From: an uncultured Hyphomicrobiales bacterium
Lineage (GTDB): Bacteria; Pseudomonadota; Alphaproteobacteria; Rhizobiales; Beijerinckiaceae
Reading direction: 5' to 3'
DNA: 64,000 nt
NCBI GenBank assembly: GCA_903902915.1
Contig: CAIUWR010000053.1
Location: forward strand, 20,004-84,003
Made by a program: the position numbers and the translations under genes
Notes under the pieces: generated by a model
Told to the model about the DNA's origin: nothing
The model's input: the letters and a program-made list of their open reading frames with translations, nothing else
Databases searched by the model: none
Shown here: positions 17,432 through 25,941 of the stretch, piece by piece
How the letters are laid out: each line of letters begins with the position of its first letter
Numbering within the stretch: position 1 is the first letter of the stretch

Positions 17432-18301
17432 ATGCCTGAATTGCCGGAAGTCGAGACCGTTCGCCGGGGGCTGGAGCCCGTGATGACGGGCGCGCGAATC
17501 GTCGCGGTGGAGCAACGCAGGCCCGATCTGCGCTTCCCCTTCCCCGAAAACTTCGCCGCGCGCCTGACGGGCCGCATGGTCGAGGCCGTGGGGCGGCGGG
17601 CGAAATATCTGATGCTGGATGTGGAAGGCGGCGAGGTGCTGGTCATGCATCTGGGCATGAGCGGATCTTTCCGCATCGGCGGCGATCTGCCGGGGCTCTT
17701 TCATCACGACCGTTCGAAGGACGCCGCCCATGATCATGTCATGTTCAAGCTCTCCAATGGCGCGGAGATCACCTACAACGACCCGCGCCGCTTCGGCTTC
17801 ATGTTGCTGGAGCCGCGCGCGGGGCTGGCCACCCACAAATTCTTCCGCGACATCGGCGTTGAGCCCTTGGGCAACGAGCTGGACGGCGCCCTCCTGGCGC
17901 GGCTCTTCGCAGGCAAGGCGACGCCCCTGAAGGCCGCGCTGCTCGACCAGACTTTGATCGCGGGCCTTGGCAATATCTATGTCTGCGAATCCCTCCACCG
18001 CGCCGGCCTCTCGCCGCGCCGGGCGGCGGGCACGCTCGCCCGCAAGGACGGCTCGCCCACGGAGCGCGCGACCCTGCTGGCGGGGATCATCCGCGAGGTG
18101 CTGAACGAGGCCGTTGCCGCGGGCGGCTCAAGCCTGCGCGACCACCGGCAAGCGGATGGCTCGCTGGGCTATTTCCAGCACACGTTCAGGGTTTACGGGC
18201 GAGAGGGCGAGCCGTGCCCGCGCGCGGGCTGCGGGGGGATGGTGGCCCGCGTGGTGCAATCGGGGCGGTCGACGTTTTTTTGTGGGGGGTGCCAGAGGTG
18301 A
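17432..18301 (+). CDS. mutM: Formamidopyrimidine-DNA glycosylase
   Basis: A 289-residue Fpg/MutM that excises 8-oxoguanine and formamidopyrimidines and cleaves the abasic site. The mature N-terminal Pro2-Glu3 nucleophile motif ([13 protein letters not shown]) fixes the start at 17432. The beta-hairpin lysine is in RRAKYLM, the helix-two-turn-helix reads [18 protein letters not shown], and the C-terminal zinc finger has cysteines in PCPRAGCGG and FFCGGCQR. The first cysteine pair has four intervening residues instead of two, which I believe is common in alphaproteobacterial MutM. Confidence 0.97.
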   Translation: MPELPEVETVRRGLEPVMTGARIVAVEQRRPDLRFPFPENFAARLTGRMVEAVGRRAKYLMLDVEGGEVLVMHLGMSGSFRIGGDLPGLFHHDRSKDAAHDHVMFKLSNGAEITYNDPRRFGFMLLEPRAGLATHKFFRDIGVEPLGNELDGALLARLFAGKATPLKAALLDQTLIAGLGNIYVCESLHRAGLSPRRAAGTLARKDGSPTERATLLAGIIREVLNEAVAAGGSSLRDHRQADGSLGYFQHTFRVYGREGEPCPRAGCGGMVARVVQSGRSTFFCGGCQR

Positions 18302-18436
18302 TGTGTGTAAATCATTGAAATTAAGGGACAATATCGTCCCGCCTGTGGCTGCCGCATTCACACCTCGCCAGTTGCGCCGTCTCTCGATCTCTGAAACATC
18401 GCCTTTGGGCTGTCGCGCCAGCGATCAGCATTCCCC

Positions 18437-18524
18437 GACCCCCACCCCGTCCGCTGACGCGGCCGACCCTCCCCACAAGGGGGAGGGTATGCAGCTAACG
18501 ATCTGACTTATCGAACAGAAACGT
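18437..18524 (+). repeat. Dispersed repeat family 1, copy A (long unit)
   Basis: About 88 bp that are nearly identical, in reverse orientation, to 63797-63884. The shared core includes CCACCCCGTCCGCTG, CGCGGCCGACCCTCCCCAC and GGGAGGGTATGC, followed by a less conserved GATCTGA.TTATCGAA end. Differences are scattered substitutions plus a one- or two-base indel. The core CCCTCCCCACAAGGGGGAGGG is itself a hairpin. Confidence 0.8.
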
Positions 18525-18530
18525 CCGCCG

Positions 18531-18573
18531 CTTCCCCTCCCCCTTGTGGGGAGGGGTGAGGGGTGGGGGTCGC
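18531..18573 (-). repeat. Dispersed repeat family 1, short inverted unit beside copy A
   Basis: A shorter opposite-strand version of the same core (CCCCTCCCCCTTGTGGGGAGGGG and GGGTGGGGGTCG) that lacks the CGTCCGCTGACGCGG segment. Together with copy A it makes a bipartite element of two facing units, the architecture of BIME-like elements. Confidence 0.7.
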
Positions 18574-18638
18574 TCGATCTCTGATGAGCGCCTCTGGGCT
18601 CCACGGTGAGAGGATCGGCTGGCGTTTCGCTCAATGAT

Positions 18639-19622
18639 TCACATCGTCACCACCACATGCCCCGTCCCGCTCGTGGTCTCCGCTACGTGATGCGCCTCAG
18701 CCATCCGCTCCAGCGGGAACACCCCGCCAATGCGGTGCTTCAGGGCGCCCGCTTCCGCAGCCTCGATAATGCCCGCGCAAGTCGCCTCGAAGGTCTCTTC
18801 GTCCAGCATATAGACGAAGATGAAATGCAGGCTCATGTTGCGGGCGCGGCGGCCGATTTGGGTCACGGGCATGGTGGGCGCGCTGGCGGCGCCGAAGGAG
18901 ACCATGGAGCCGCGTTCGGCGATGATGCTTTCGTCAAAGCCGATGGAGCCGGGCAGATCGACCTCCACGATATGATCGACGCCGCGTCCGCCCGTCTCAG
19001 CCAGAATGCGCGCGCCAAGATCGGCCGCCTTGCGGTCAAGCACAATGTCGGCGCCCAATTCCTGAATGGCCTTCACGCTGGCCTCGCCGCCGCCCGTGGA
19101 GGCGATTACCCGCGCGCCGCGCCATTTGGCGAATTGCACGGCATAGGCGCCCACGCGCCCCGTGGCGCCGGGCACATAGACCGTCTTGCCCTTCAGCGAG
19201 CCCGCCAGATGCACCGCGTGATAGGCGGTCATGCAGGGAATGCCGAAACAGGCGCCTTCCACGAAGCTCGTATTGGCGGGCAGGGGCTTCACATAGCGCT
19301 GCGCCAGCGAAATATACTCCGCCGCCGTGCCCATGGGCCGCGCCCACTGGCCGTTGTAGCACCAGACCCTGTCGCCGACCGCAAGCCCCGTGACCCCTTC
19401 GCCCAAGGCCTCCACCACGCCTGCGCCATCGGAATGGGGCACCACGCGGAGAAATTCCGGCGCCGCCTTCACATTGGCGCGGCGCTTGTAGTCGGAGGGG
19501 TTGATGCCGGAGGCGTGCAGGCGGATCAGCACTTCGCCGGGACCAGCCACAGGCTTGTTCATGTCGCCGACGTGGATGACGTCCGCAGCCGGACCTGTTT
19601 TCTCGAACCAACCTGCGCGCAT
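18639..19622 (-). CDS. Zinc-free MDR-family quinone oxidoreductase (NADPH:quinone reductase-like)
   Basis: A 327-residue medium-chain dehydrogenase/reductase. The N-terminal GroES-like domain contains LHASGINPSDYKRR and GDRVW; the Rossmann domain has YVPGATGRVGAYAVQFAK near residue 150. The catalytic zinc cysteine found in alcohol dehydrogenases is absent, which places it with quinone oxidoreductases (QOR). It likely reduces quinones or enones with NADPH. It stands alone between the repeat gap and the DUF2934-like gene. Confidence 0.88.
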   Translation of the reverse strand: MRAGWFEKTGPAADVIHVGDMNKPVAGPGEVLIRLHASGINPSDYKRRANVKAAPEFLRVVPHSDGAGVVEALGEGVTGLAVGDRVWCYNGQWARPMGTAAEYISLAQRYVKPLPANTSFVEGACFGIPCMTAYHAVHLAGSLKGKTVYVPGATGRVGAYAVQFAKWRGARVIASTGGGEASVKAIQELGADIVLDRKAADLGARILAETGGRGVDHIVEVDLPGSIGFDESIIAERGSMVSFGAASAPTMPVTQIGRRARNMSLHFIFVYMLDEETFEATCAGIIEAAEAGALKHRIGGVFPLERMAEAHHVAETTSGTGHVVVTM

Positions 19623-19697
19623 GACCCACTCCCCCTGTTGATGGGGCGCAGATTTACCGAGCCGGGCTCGAATGGCAAGGGCGCCCTCCTGACGTCC

Positions 19698-20006
19698 CTA
19701 GCGCTTGCGCGATCCATTCTCCAGATTCTCGAAGCCCGGATAGGGTTTGCTTTCGCCCTGATCGGTGAGATCGGGGAATTCGCCGAGATTTCCGGCGGTC
19801 AGTTGCGATTCCACCGGCTCGCCGAAGGGTTGCGCCTCCTGATCCTTCAGGGGATTGGGCTTGAGCGTGTCGCGCTGGCTATCCTCGATGGCCACGAGCT
19901 CGCCCGCCTCGTCGAGGAAATCCTCCCATTTTCGGGTGGATGGCTTGCCAGCGGCCTCCCATAAATGCCGCGCCCTGGCGCGGACGCGCCGAATTCGTTC
20001 ATCCAT
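19698..20006 (-). CDS. DUF2934-like small protein
   Basis: A 102-residue protein whose N-terminus (ERIRRVRARARHLWEAAGKP) matches the DUF2934 pattern of an arginine-rich helix, then WE..G.P, and a second helix. The C-terminal half is acidic and disordered (EAQPFGEPVES, DQGESKPYPG). AGGAGG gives a strong ribosome site before the start. A GGAAC-N17-CATT element 23 bp upstream resembles an EcfG promoter, which would fit a stress-induced small protein. Molecular function unknown. Confidence 0.75.
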   Translation of the reverse strand: MDERIRRVRARARHLWEAAGKPSTRKWEDFLDEAGELVAIEDSQRDTLKPNPLKDQEAQPFGEPVESQLTAGNLGEFPDLTDQGESKPYPGFENLENGSRKR

Positions 20007-20028
20007 CGCCGCCTCCTGTCGAAGGGGA

Positions 20029-20054
20029 AATGCGGGCGGGGACGAGAGCGTTCC
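20029..20054 (-). promoter_or_regulatory. Possible EcfG-type promoter for the DUF2934-like gene
   Basis: Minus strand GGAAC (20054-20050), 17 bp, then CATT (20032-20029). The consensus is GGAAC-N16/17-CGTT, so the -10 has one mismatch. Position, 23 bp from the start codon, is appropriate. Weaker than the match at 55164-55189. Confidence 0.35.
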
Positions 20055-20120
20055 CTTCGTCCACCAACGGCGCTAGAGTGGCGACAAAGCGCAACCGAGC
20101 GCACCCCAAGGGAGAAGACC

Positions 20121-21131
20121 ATGAGATTCGCACGCCGCTCCTTTCTGGCGCTGGCGCTCGCCGCTTGCGTGAGCCCCGCCGCCGCCGACCCTGTCGCGGA
20201 TTTCTTCAAGGGCAAGACCGTCACCGTCCTCATCGGGGTCAGCGCTGGCGGCGAGTATGACTTGCAGGCGCGGCTCATCGCCCGCTACCTCGGCCGTCAC
20301 ATTCCCGGCAATCCCACAGTGGTGCCCCAGAACATGACGGGCGCCGGCGGCCTCACCGAAGCCAACTGGCTCTATAACGTCGCCCCCAAGGATGGCCTCT
20401 TCATCGGCATGATTCAGAACGCCTTGCCGGTGATGCAGGCGGTCGGCTTGCCGGGGCCGCAGTTCGATTCGGCGAAATTCCAGTGGATCGGCGCCATCGC
20501 CCCCACTGTCGAGACGCTGGCGGTCTGGACCGCCAGCGGCGTGACCACCATCGAGCAGGCCCGCCAGAAGGAAGTGGTGATCGGCGCGGTCGGCAAGGGC
20601 GGCATCACCGATACGTTCCCACGCATGATCAACGAATTCGCAGGCACGAAATTCAAGATCGTGGTCGGCTATCCAGGCGGCAACGACGTCAATCTCGCCA
20701 TGGAGCGCGGCGAGGCGGCGGGGCGCAACAACACCTGGTCGAGCTGGAAGGTGACGAAGAAGAACTGGCTGGACGAAAAGAAGATCTCGATCCTCGCCTA
20801 TGAAGGCCCCAAGCCCGCCGATATGGGCGACGTGCCCTCCGTGCAGGAGCTGGCCAAGACCGACGAGGACAGGGCGGCCATCCGGCTCATCACCGCAGGC
20901 ACCCTGTTCGGCCGCCCGCTGACGGCGCCCCCCGGCGCGCCAGCCGACCGGGTCGCCGCGCTGCGCGCCGCTTTTCTCGCCACCATGAAGGATCCCGATT
21001 TCGTGAAGGAGGCGGAGGCTGGGGATTTCGAGGTCGATCCGGTGGATGGCTTGCGCATGCAGAAAATCGCCGAAGATCTGATCGCCTTGCCCGCTTCGGT
21101 GAAGGCGCGGGCGAGGCCTTTGATTGAGTAA
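20121..21131 (+). CDS. Bug/TctC-family tricarboxylate-type substrate-binding protein
   Basis: A 336-residue exported binding protein. The start at 20121 follows GGGAGAA and opens a signal peptide (MRFARRSFLALALAACV, AAA cleavage). The family marks are GVSAGGEYDLQARLIARYLGRHIPGNP and the NMTGAGGL loop that binds a carboxylate ligand, with YPGGNDVNLAMERGE further on. Members capture aromatic or aliphatic carboxylates for TctAB transporters or act as sensors. No tctA or tctB is in the window. It is convergent, 2 bp apart, with a second protein of the same family. Confidence 0.88.
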   Translation: MRFARRSFLALALAACVSPAAADPVADFFKGKTVTVLIGVSAGGEYDLQARLIARYLGRHIPGNPTVVPQNMTGAGGLTEANWLYNVAPKDGLFIGMIQNALPVMQAVGLPGPQFDSAKFQWIGAIAPTVETLAVWTASGVTTIEQARQKEVVIGAVGKGGITDTFPRMINEFAGTKFKIVVGYPGGNDVNLAMERGEAAGRNNTWSSWKVTKKNWLDEKKISILAYEGPKPADMGDVPSVQELAKTDEDRAAIRLITAGTLFGRPLTAPPGAPADRVAALRAAFLATMKDPDFVKEAEAGDFEVDPVDGLRMQKIAEDLIALPASVKARARPLIE

Positions 21132-21133
21132 GC

Positions 21134-22168
21134 TCAATCGCTCCGGTTGCGCAGCTCCGTCACACGGTCCACCACCGCCTTGGGCGTGGCGTAGAGCTGA
21201 CGGATCAGCGCCTCCACCGCCGCGCCATCGGTGGGCCCGTCCACATCGATGCGCGAGGCCTTCACATCCTCAAGGAATTCGGGATCCCTGAGCGTGTCCT
21301 GAAAGGCCTTGCGCAGGGCGGCGACGCGCTCCGCCGGGACGCCGGGCGGGGCGGCGATGGGGCGGCCCATGGCGCCGGCGCCAAAGACCAGCAGATAGGC
21401 CTGCCTCGACCCTTCGTCTTTCAACATGTCCAGCGGATTGGGCACATCCTTCAGATCGGGATGATTGGTCGGCGCCATCTGCATCAAGATGGAAACGAGA
21501 TTCTTCTCCAGCCACACCGGGCGGGCCGAGCGCACCGAGCCCAGCGTGAAGCCGCAGTAGCCCTCCACCTCGCCCTGCTCCATGGCCATGCCGACCGCCG
21601 CGCTGTCGGGATAGCCGTTGAAGGTCTTGAATTTCGTGCCGATGAGCGCGTTCAGCACGCGCGGCATGATGGCCGAATCGGTCTGCGGCCCGTTGCCGCC
21701 CAGCTTGATCTCGCGGCTCATGGCGTCCTGCAAAGTATTGACGCCCGAGGCGCGCCAGCCAAGGCAGGTCGAGACGTCGCTCGACACCGAGCCGATCCAG
21801 TTGAACTTCAGCGCATCGAATTTCGCGGCGTCATTGCCATGCAGTGGATCGGTGACGAGGTTGCGCGAGGGCAGGCCGATGACCGTGCCGTCGCGCGCCG
21901 CCACATTGTAGAGATAGTTGGTCATCACCAGCCCGCCCGCGCCAGGCATGTTTTCGGGCACCACCGTGGGCTTGCCGGGGATATGCTGGCCGATATGGCG
22001 TTGGACCACGCGCATATAGACGTCGTAGCCCGTGCCCGCGCCGTAACCCGCGAGAAAGCGGATCGTCTTGCCCTTGTAGAAATCCTCGACCGATTGCGCG
22101 GCGGCGGGCGCGCAAAGCGCGAGACAGGCGGCGAGCGCGAGCGCGGCCCGGACGATGGGGTTCTTCAT
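21134..22168 (-). CDS. Bug/TctC-family tricarboxylate-type substrate-binding protein
   Basis: A 344-residue paralogue of the neighbouring binding protein, with a signal peptide (ALALAACLALCAPAAAQ), GYGAGTGYDVYMRVVQRHIGQHIPGKP, NMPGAGGL, and a YPDSAAVGMAMEQGE segment in the same place. The order of motifs and the length are equal to the convergent gene, but identity is moderate, so their ligands may differ. Neither has transporter partners nearby, as is typical of expanded orphan Bug families. Confidence 0.88.
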   Translation of the reverse strand: MKNPIVRAALALAACLALCAPAAAQSVEDFYKGKTIRFLAGYGAGTGYDVYMRVVQRHIGQHIPGKPTVVPENMPGAGGLVMTNYLYNVAARDGTVIGLPSRNLVTDPLHGNDAAKFDALKFNWIGSVSSDVSTCLGWRASGVNTLQDAMSREIKLGGNGPQTDSAIMPRVLNALIGTKFKTFNGYPDSAAVGMAMEQGEVEGYCGFTLGSVRSARPVWLEKNLVSILMQMAPTNHPDLKDVPNPLDMLKDEGSRQAYLLVFGAGAMGRPIAAPPGVPAERVAALRKAFQDTLRDPEFLEDVKASRIDVDGPTDGAAVEALIRQLYATPKAVVDRVTELRNRSD

Positions 22169-22242
22169 GGCGACCTCCCGTGGCCGCTCTGTCGGCGGCT
22201 CAGAGGGAAATCATAGCACTGCGTAAAAACTTCGCCAGAGGT

Positions 22243-22710
22243 TCACAGCGCTGGCGTGTCATGATGATGATGGTGGCCGCCTTCGCCGTGGCTGTGGTGG
22301 CTGGGGTCGGCGCGCATCGGCACCAGATTGATCTGGCCAAAGCGCACGCCCTTTTCCGCGATCATGTTTTCCGCGATCTGGCGCACCCGCTCCGTGCTGC
22401 CGCGAAACAGCGTCACTTCCATGCAGTGACGGTGATCGAGGCGAGTGCGCATGGAGCTGATGGTGATGTCGTGATGTTCATGTTGGGCGCGCTCCAGCCG
22501 CAAGGCCAGATCCCGGCCGTCGAAGTCATAGACATAGGAAACGGCGGCGACGCAGTTTTGCGTGGCCACCCCCTTGGAGCTGGTGCGCACCAGCGCGTCG
22601 CGCACGAGGTCGCGGATGGCTTCGGAGCGGTTGGAATAGCCGTTCTTGGCCATGAAGGCGTCGATCTCGTCCGCCATGGCGTCGTCGAGGCTGATGGTGA
22701 GACGTTGCAC
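22243..22710 (-). CDS. nikR: NikR-like ribbon-helix-helix regulator with altered metal site
   Basis: A 155-residue protein that aligns without gaps to E. coli NikR: an N-terminal ribbon-helix-helix (QRLTISLDDAMADEIDAF, NRSEAIRDLVRDAL) and a C-terminal ACT-like metal domain. Of the four square-planar nickel ligands in E. coli, His76 and Cys95 are kept (His77, Cys96), but His87 and His89 are replaced by Arg88 and Arg90. I checked this codon by codon (ATG CGC ACT CGC). It also has a His-rich C-terminal tail with about eight histidines after residue 137. No nickel transporter or NikR box is near. DNA binding is likely; nickel sensing in the usual geometry is doubtful. Confidence 0.88.
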   Translation of the reverse strand: MQRLTISLDDAMADEIDAFMAKNGYSNRSEAIRDLVRDALVRTSSKGVATQNCVAAVSYVYDFDGRDLALRLERAQHEHHDITISSMRTRLDHRHCMEVTLFRGSTERVRQIAENMIAEKGVRFGQINLVPMRADPSHHSHGEGGHHHHHDTPAL

Positions 22711-22764
22711 GGGCTGGCCCTCCGATGATCAAGCCGACAGTCTAGCAGGCTGGCGCGCAGGCGC

Positions 22765-22794
22765 AAAAAAGCGCGGCCCTTTCGAGCCGCGCTT
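22765..22794 (-). terminator. Terminator after the ThDP enzyme gene
   Basis: AGCGCGGC (22770-22777) pairs with GCCGCGCT (22786-22793) around a 8-nt loop. The minus strand continues with six Ts. It lies about 25 bp after the stop of the ThDP enzyme and ends the leftward transcription unit before nikR. Confidence 0.85.
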
Positions 22795-22816
22795 CCATTC
22801 ACAGGCGGTCAGCCCA

Positions 22817-24586
22817 TCAATCGGTCTTGCGATCCTCGATGGTGGAGCGCGCGCTGCGCTCCTCACCCGGGTTCACATGAACGTCGATGACCACCACATG
22901 GCCCTCGTTGAAGGCCGCCACGCCCTTGGCGATGGCGGCTTCCAGCGCCGCGACGCCCTTCACCGGGCCGATGCCGACCGCGCCGTAGGAGGTGCAGAGC
23001 CCCGCGATGTCCACTTCCGGGTCCGCGATGCGCTGACCGATCCAGCGATTGCCGACCGGACGGTTGCGGCGGCGCGCCACCGTTTCCTGATGCAGCTCAT
23101 CGTTGAAATAGGAGCGGTTGTTGTTGATGACGATCAACAGCGGCACCTTGGCGTGGACCGCGCTCCAGACGGCGCTGACGCCCATCAGGAAGTCGCCGTC
23201 GCCCAGAACCGCCACGGTCTGGCGTCCGCGCGTGTGCATGCCCAGCGCCACGCCGACCGCAAGGCCTGCGCCCGAACCGATGCCGCCGCCGCCGTCCTTG
23301 CCGGTATAGGCCTGCGGGTCGTGGAAGGGCCACACGTCGCAAGGCCAGCCGCGGCACAATCCGCCCAGCGTGACCTTGTCCGGATCGGGGAAGGCGGCGC
23401 GCAGGGTCGTGGCGATCTTGTCCATGGTGATGCGCTCGGGATCGCCAGCGGGCTTGGCCTTCTTTTCCAGCTTGCCGCGCCAGGGCGCCTTCTTGCCCGC
23501 AGGGAGCATTTCCAGCAGATCGTCGACCACGGACTCGGTGGTCGCGGCCATGAACACGTCCATCTGGGCGAGCGACATGTGGTTGGCGTGGGCGCCGTTG
23601 TGCAGCGTCTGGTCGAGGCTGTTGGCGATGACGCGCGCGGGGGCTGCGGGCGAGCCCTTGAGCGCGCCGACGGCGCCGCCCAGATCCACCCAGTCGAGCG
23701 ACAGGATCACATCCGCTTCCGCGACGATGGCGCGGGTGGCGGGGTTGAACTGGTTGAAGGGCTCGGTGACATGGGCTGGATGGTCGGTGGGGAACACCGC
23801 CCGCAGCTTCAGGTCGGACATGACGATGGCGCCGAGACGCTCCACCAGGTCCACGCGCTTGTTCCAGGCCTCCACGGAGACGCCGCAACGGCCCATGAGC
23901 ACCAGCGGACGCTGGGCGCCCTTGAGCAGCTCGACGGCCTTGGCGATGGACTCTCTTGCGGGGCGCGGCGGCGCGGGCGGCTGAAAACGGTCGAGGTCGG
24001 GGAAGACGATCTCGTGGTCAAGCGAGGCTTCCTGCAAGCCGGCGTCGAGCGTGATGAACACGGGAGCCGGGGGATCGGCGCGGGTCAGCAGATTGGCGCG
24101 GCACATGGCCTCGATCAGCGCGTCGGGCGAGCTGGGCTGCGCGTCCCATTTCACGATGTCGCGCACCATGCCGCCCTGATCGGTGGTGGAGTGGATCCAG
24201 TCGATCCAGGGACGGCGCTGGGAGGAATCCACCGGGCCGGTCGCGCCGAGCACGAACATGGGCACGCGGTCGCAATAGGCGTTGTAGAGCGACATCATGC
24301 CATGCATGAGGCCGACGTTGGAATGGAGCACGCAGGCCATGGGCTCGCCGGTGGCCTTGGCGTAGCCATGGGCGATGGCGACCGAGTGGTCCTCATGCTG
24401 GCAAAGCACCATGCCCGGATCCACGTTGCCGAGGTGGTTCACGATGGAATCGTGCAGTCCGCGATAGCTCGCGCCGGGATTGAGGCTGATATAGGGAAAG
24501 CCGAAGCGGCGCAGCATCTGCGCGGCCACATCGCTGCCCCAACCGACGGTCGGATCTGGTTTGCCTTCGGGCTTGTCGAATTCCAT
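22817..24586 (-). CDS. Thiamine diphosphate-dependent 2-oxoacid decarboxylase-like enzyme
   Basis: A 589-residue three-domain ThDP enzyme of the acetolactate synthase/benzoylformate decarboxylase superfamily. Glu65 in CQHEDHSVAIAHGYAKATG is the cofactor-activating glutamate, and the ThDP motif runs from GDGD at 462 to NNN at 488-490. Residues 87-91 (LHSNV) place a histidine where benzoylformate decarboxylase has His70, instead of the Gly/Gln of acetolactate synthases, which favours decarboxylation of a 2-oxoacid. The FMN 2-hydroxyacid oxidase 39 bp upstream would supply such a substrate, as MdlB supplies MdlC in the mandelate pathway. Exact substrate unknown. Confidence 0.82.
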   Translation of the reverse strand: MEFDKPEGKPDPTVGWGSDVAAQMLRRFGFPYISLNPGASYRGLHDSIVNHLGNVDPGMVLCQHEDHSVAIAHGYAKATGEPMACVLHSNVGLMHGMMSLYNAYCDRVPMFVLGATGPVDSSQRRPWIDWIHSTTDQGGMVRDIVKWDAQPSSPDALIEAMCRANLLTRADPPAPVFITLDAGLQEASLDHEIVFPDLDRFQPPAPPRPARESIAKAVELLKGAQRPLVLMGRCGVSVEAWNKRVDLVERLGAIVMSDLKLRAVFPTDHPAHVTEPFNQFNPATRAIVAEADVILSLDWVDLGGAVGALKGSPAAPARVIANSLDQTLHNGAHANHMSLAQMDVFMAATTESVVDDLLEMLPAGKKAPWRGKLEKKAKPAGDPERITMDKIATTLRAAFPDPDKVTLGGLCRGWPCDVWPFHDPQAYTGKDGGGGIGSGAGLAVGVALGMHTRGRQTVAVLGDGDFLMGVSAVWSAVHAKVPLLIVINNNRSYFNDELHQETVARRRNRPVGNRWIGQRIADPEVDIAGLCTSYGAVGIGPVKGVAALEAAIAKGVAAFNEGHVVVIDVHVNPGEERSARSTIEDRKTD

Positions 24587-24625
24587 GCTTGGTCCTCTCT
24601 GGAGATTGCGTTTTGGGGATCAGGT

Positions 24626-25699
24626 TCAGCGCAGCGGATCGTCGCCAAGATGCCGGAAGGCGCTGGTCTCGTGCGTCGGCCCCATGGGGGTGACGCGGGT
24701 GAGATATTCGGGGTCAAGGGCCGCGACATTCGTCGCGCCGATGAGGCCCATGGTGTTGAAGATTTCCGCTTCCATCAGTTCCAGCGTGCGCACGAGCCCG
24801 TCCTCGCCGTCGGCGCCCAGGCCCCAGGCGGCCAGACGGCCAATGCCCACGCAGCTGGCGCCCAGGCACAGGGCCTTCACCACATCCGTGCCGCGCACGA
24901 AGCCGCCATCCACCCAAACATCCGCCTGTCTGGCCACCGCAGCCACGATTTCAGGCAGAATGTCGATCGCGCCACGCCCATGATCAAGCTCGCGCCCGCC
25001 ATGATTCGACACGCAGATGGCGCTGGCGCCATGGTCGACGGCGAGGCGTGCGTCGGCCGCCGTGGCGACGCCCTTGATCACCGTGTGGCCGCCCCAATAT
25101 TCGCGAATCTGCGCGAAGGTTTCCCAGGTCACGCTCGCCTGGATGTGACGGGTGGGATCCGTGACGGAGGGCAGCGACCAGCGATGAATGAGCTGGCGTT
25201 CGCGCAATCCGTAATAAGGCCCGTCCACCGTCAGCATGAAGCCTGTGTATCCAGCCTTTTTCGCGCGATCGAGATGGGCCTTGATCCAGTCCATGTCGCC
25301 GCGAATGTAGAGCTGGAAAATTTTAGGCCCGTCGCTCGCCGCAGCTATGTCCTCCAGCGCATGGCCAGCGACGGAGCTGACTGTCTGCATGGTCCCGAAT
25401 CTGGCGATGGCGCGGGCGGCGGCCTTGGCGCCATCTCGACACATCTGGTCCATGGAGCCCATGGGCGCCACGATCACGGGAATCCGCAATTTCTGACCAA
25501 AGACTGTCGCGCTCATGTCGATGGTCGAGACATCCCTGAGAATGCGCGGCAGGAAGGCGAGGCTGTCGAGCGCATAGCGGTTGCGACGAAGGGTGGTTTC
25601 GGTCAGGGCTGCGCCGGCCACATAGTCCCATGTCGAACCGGACCAGGCCCGGTGGGCCGCCGTCACGATTTCATGGGTGCACGCGAATTCTTTCGCCAT
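24626..25699 (-). CDS. FMN-dependent 2-hydroxyacid oxidase/dehydrogenase
   Basis: A 357-residue TIM-barrel flavoenzyme of the glycolate oxidase/L-lactate/L-mandelate dehydrogenase family, converting a 2-hydroxyacid to a 2-oxoacid. The FMN lysine is Lys209 (HTVIKGV); the catalytic pair is His233 and Arg236 in SNHGGRELDHGRG; active-site tyrosines sit at 26 (WDYVAG) and 131 (FQLYI). A membrane-inserting loop like that of bacterial mandelate dehydrogenase is not obvious. It is the first gene of a leftward two-gene unit with the ThDP enzyme and is divergent from the cupin gene. Confidence 0.9.
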   Translation of the reverse strand: MAKEFACTHEIVTAAHRAWSGSTWDYVAGAALTETTLRRNRYALDSLAFLPRILRDVSTIDMSATVFGQKLRIPVIVAPMGSMDQMCRDGAKAAARAIARFGTMQTVSSVAGHALEDIAAASDGPKIFQLYIRGDMDWIKAHLDRAKKAGYTGFMLTVDGPYYGLRERQLIHRWSLPSVTDPTRHIQASVTWETFAQIREYWGGHTVIKGVATAADARLAVDHGASAICVSNHGGRELDHGRGAIDILPEIVAAVARQADVWVDGGFVRGTDVVKALCLGASCVGIGRLAAWGLGADGEDGLVRTLELMEAEIFNTMGLIGATNVAALDPEYLTRVTPMGPTHETSAFRHLGDDPLR

Positions 25700-25869
25700 T
25701 CCCTGCGTCGTCTCCCCTGCGCCCGGCGCGCCGGTCCCGCAAGGGGCTTCAAGTCGCCGGGTTGCCCGGCGGGCGCGCTTGAACGTTCGTGATCATCCTT
25801 GGCCCATGAGCCGCGCGCACTATGGCGAGCGAACGCTCTGAAAGCAAGGTCTTGGCTTCTCGGGGTTGC

Positions 25870-25899
25870 TTGACCCCGCCCTGCGCCATGGCCCATAAA
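25870..25899 (+). promoter_or_regulatory. Possible promoter for the rightward catabolic genes
   Basis: TTGACC (25870-25875), an 18-bp spacer and CATAAA (25894-25899) lie 43 bp upstream of the cupin start in the 242-bp divergent gap. Match is moderate (4 of 6 at the -10). The gap also holds the palindrome GAACGTTC near 25791. No regulator gene adjoins. Confidence 0.3.
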
Positions 25900-25941
25900 T
25901 TCAGACGGAAAAGACAGAACGATCATCAAGGGAGATGCAAC

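Larger units (their letters stand above)
18302..18638. other. Repeat-bearing gap after mutM
   Basis: Contains no gene. It carries two inverted units of dispersed repeat family 1 (18437-18524 and 18531-18573). These are flanked by imperfect direct repeats of a CTCGATCTCTGA...GCCT..GGGCT sequence at about 18382-18411 and 18572-18600. Confidence 0.65.

Noticed and set aside
18302..18638. Possible CRISPR array from repeated palindromic GC-rich motifs
   Set aside because: Units are few, in opposite orientations, of unequal length and without regular spacers or cas genes.
22169..22242. NikR operator (GTATGA-N16-TCATAC) near nikR
   Set aside because: No such palindrome was found around the gene on either strand.
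22646..25792. 1048-codon open frame on the plus strand
   Set aside because: It is the antisense shadow of the ThDP enzyme and hydroxyacid oxidase genes; its composition is His/Arg/Ala-rich with no domain, and the opposite strand has clear catalytic motifs.
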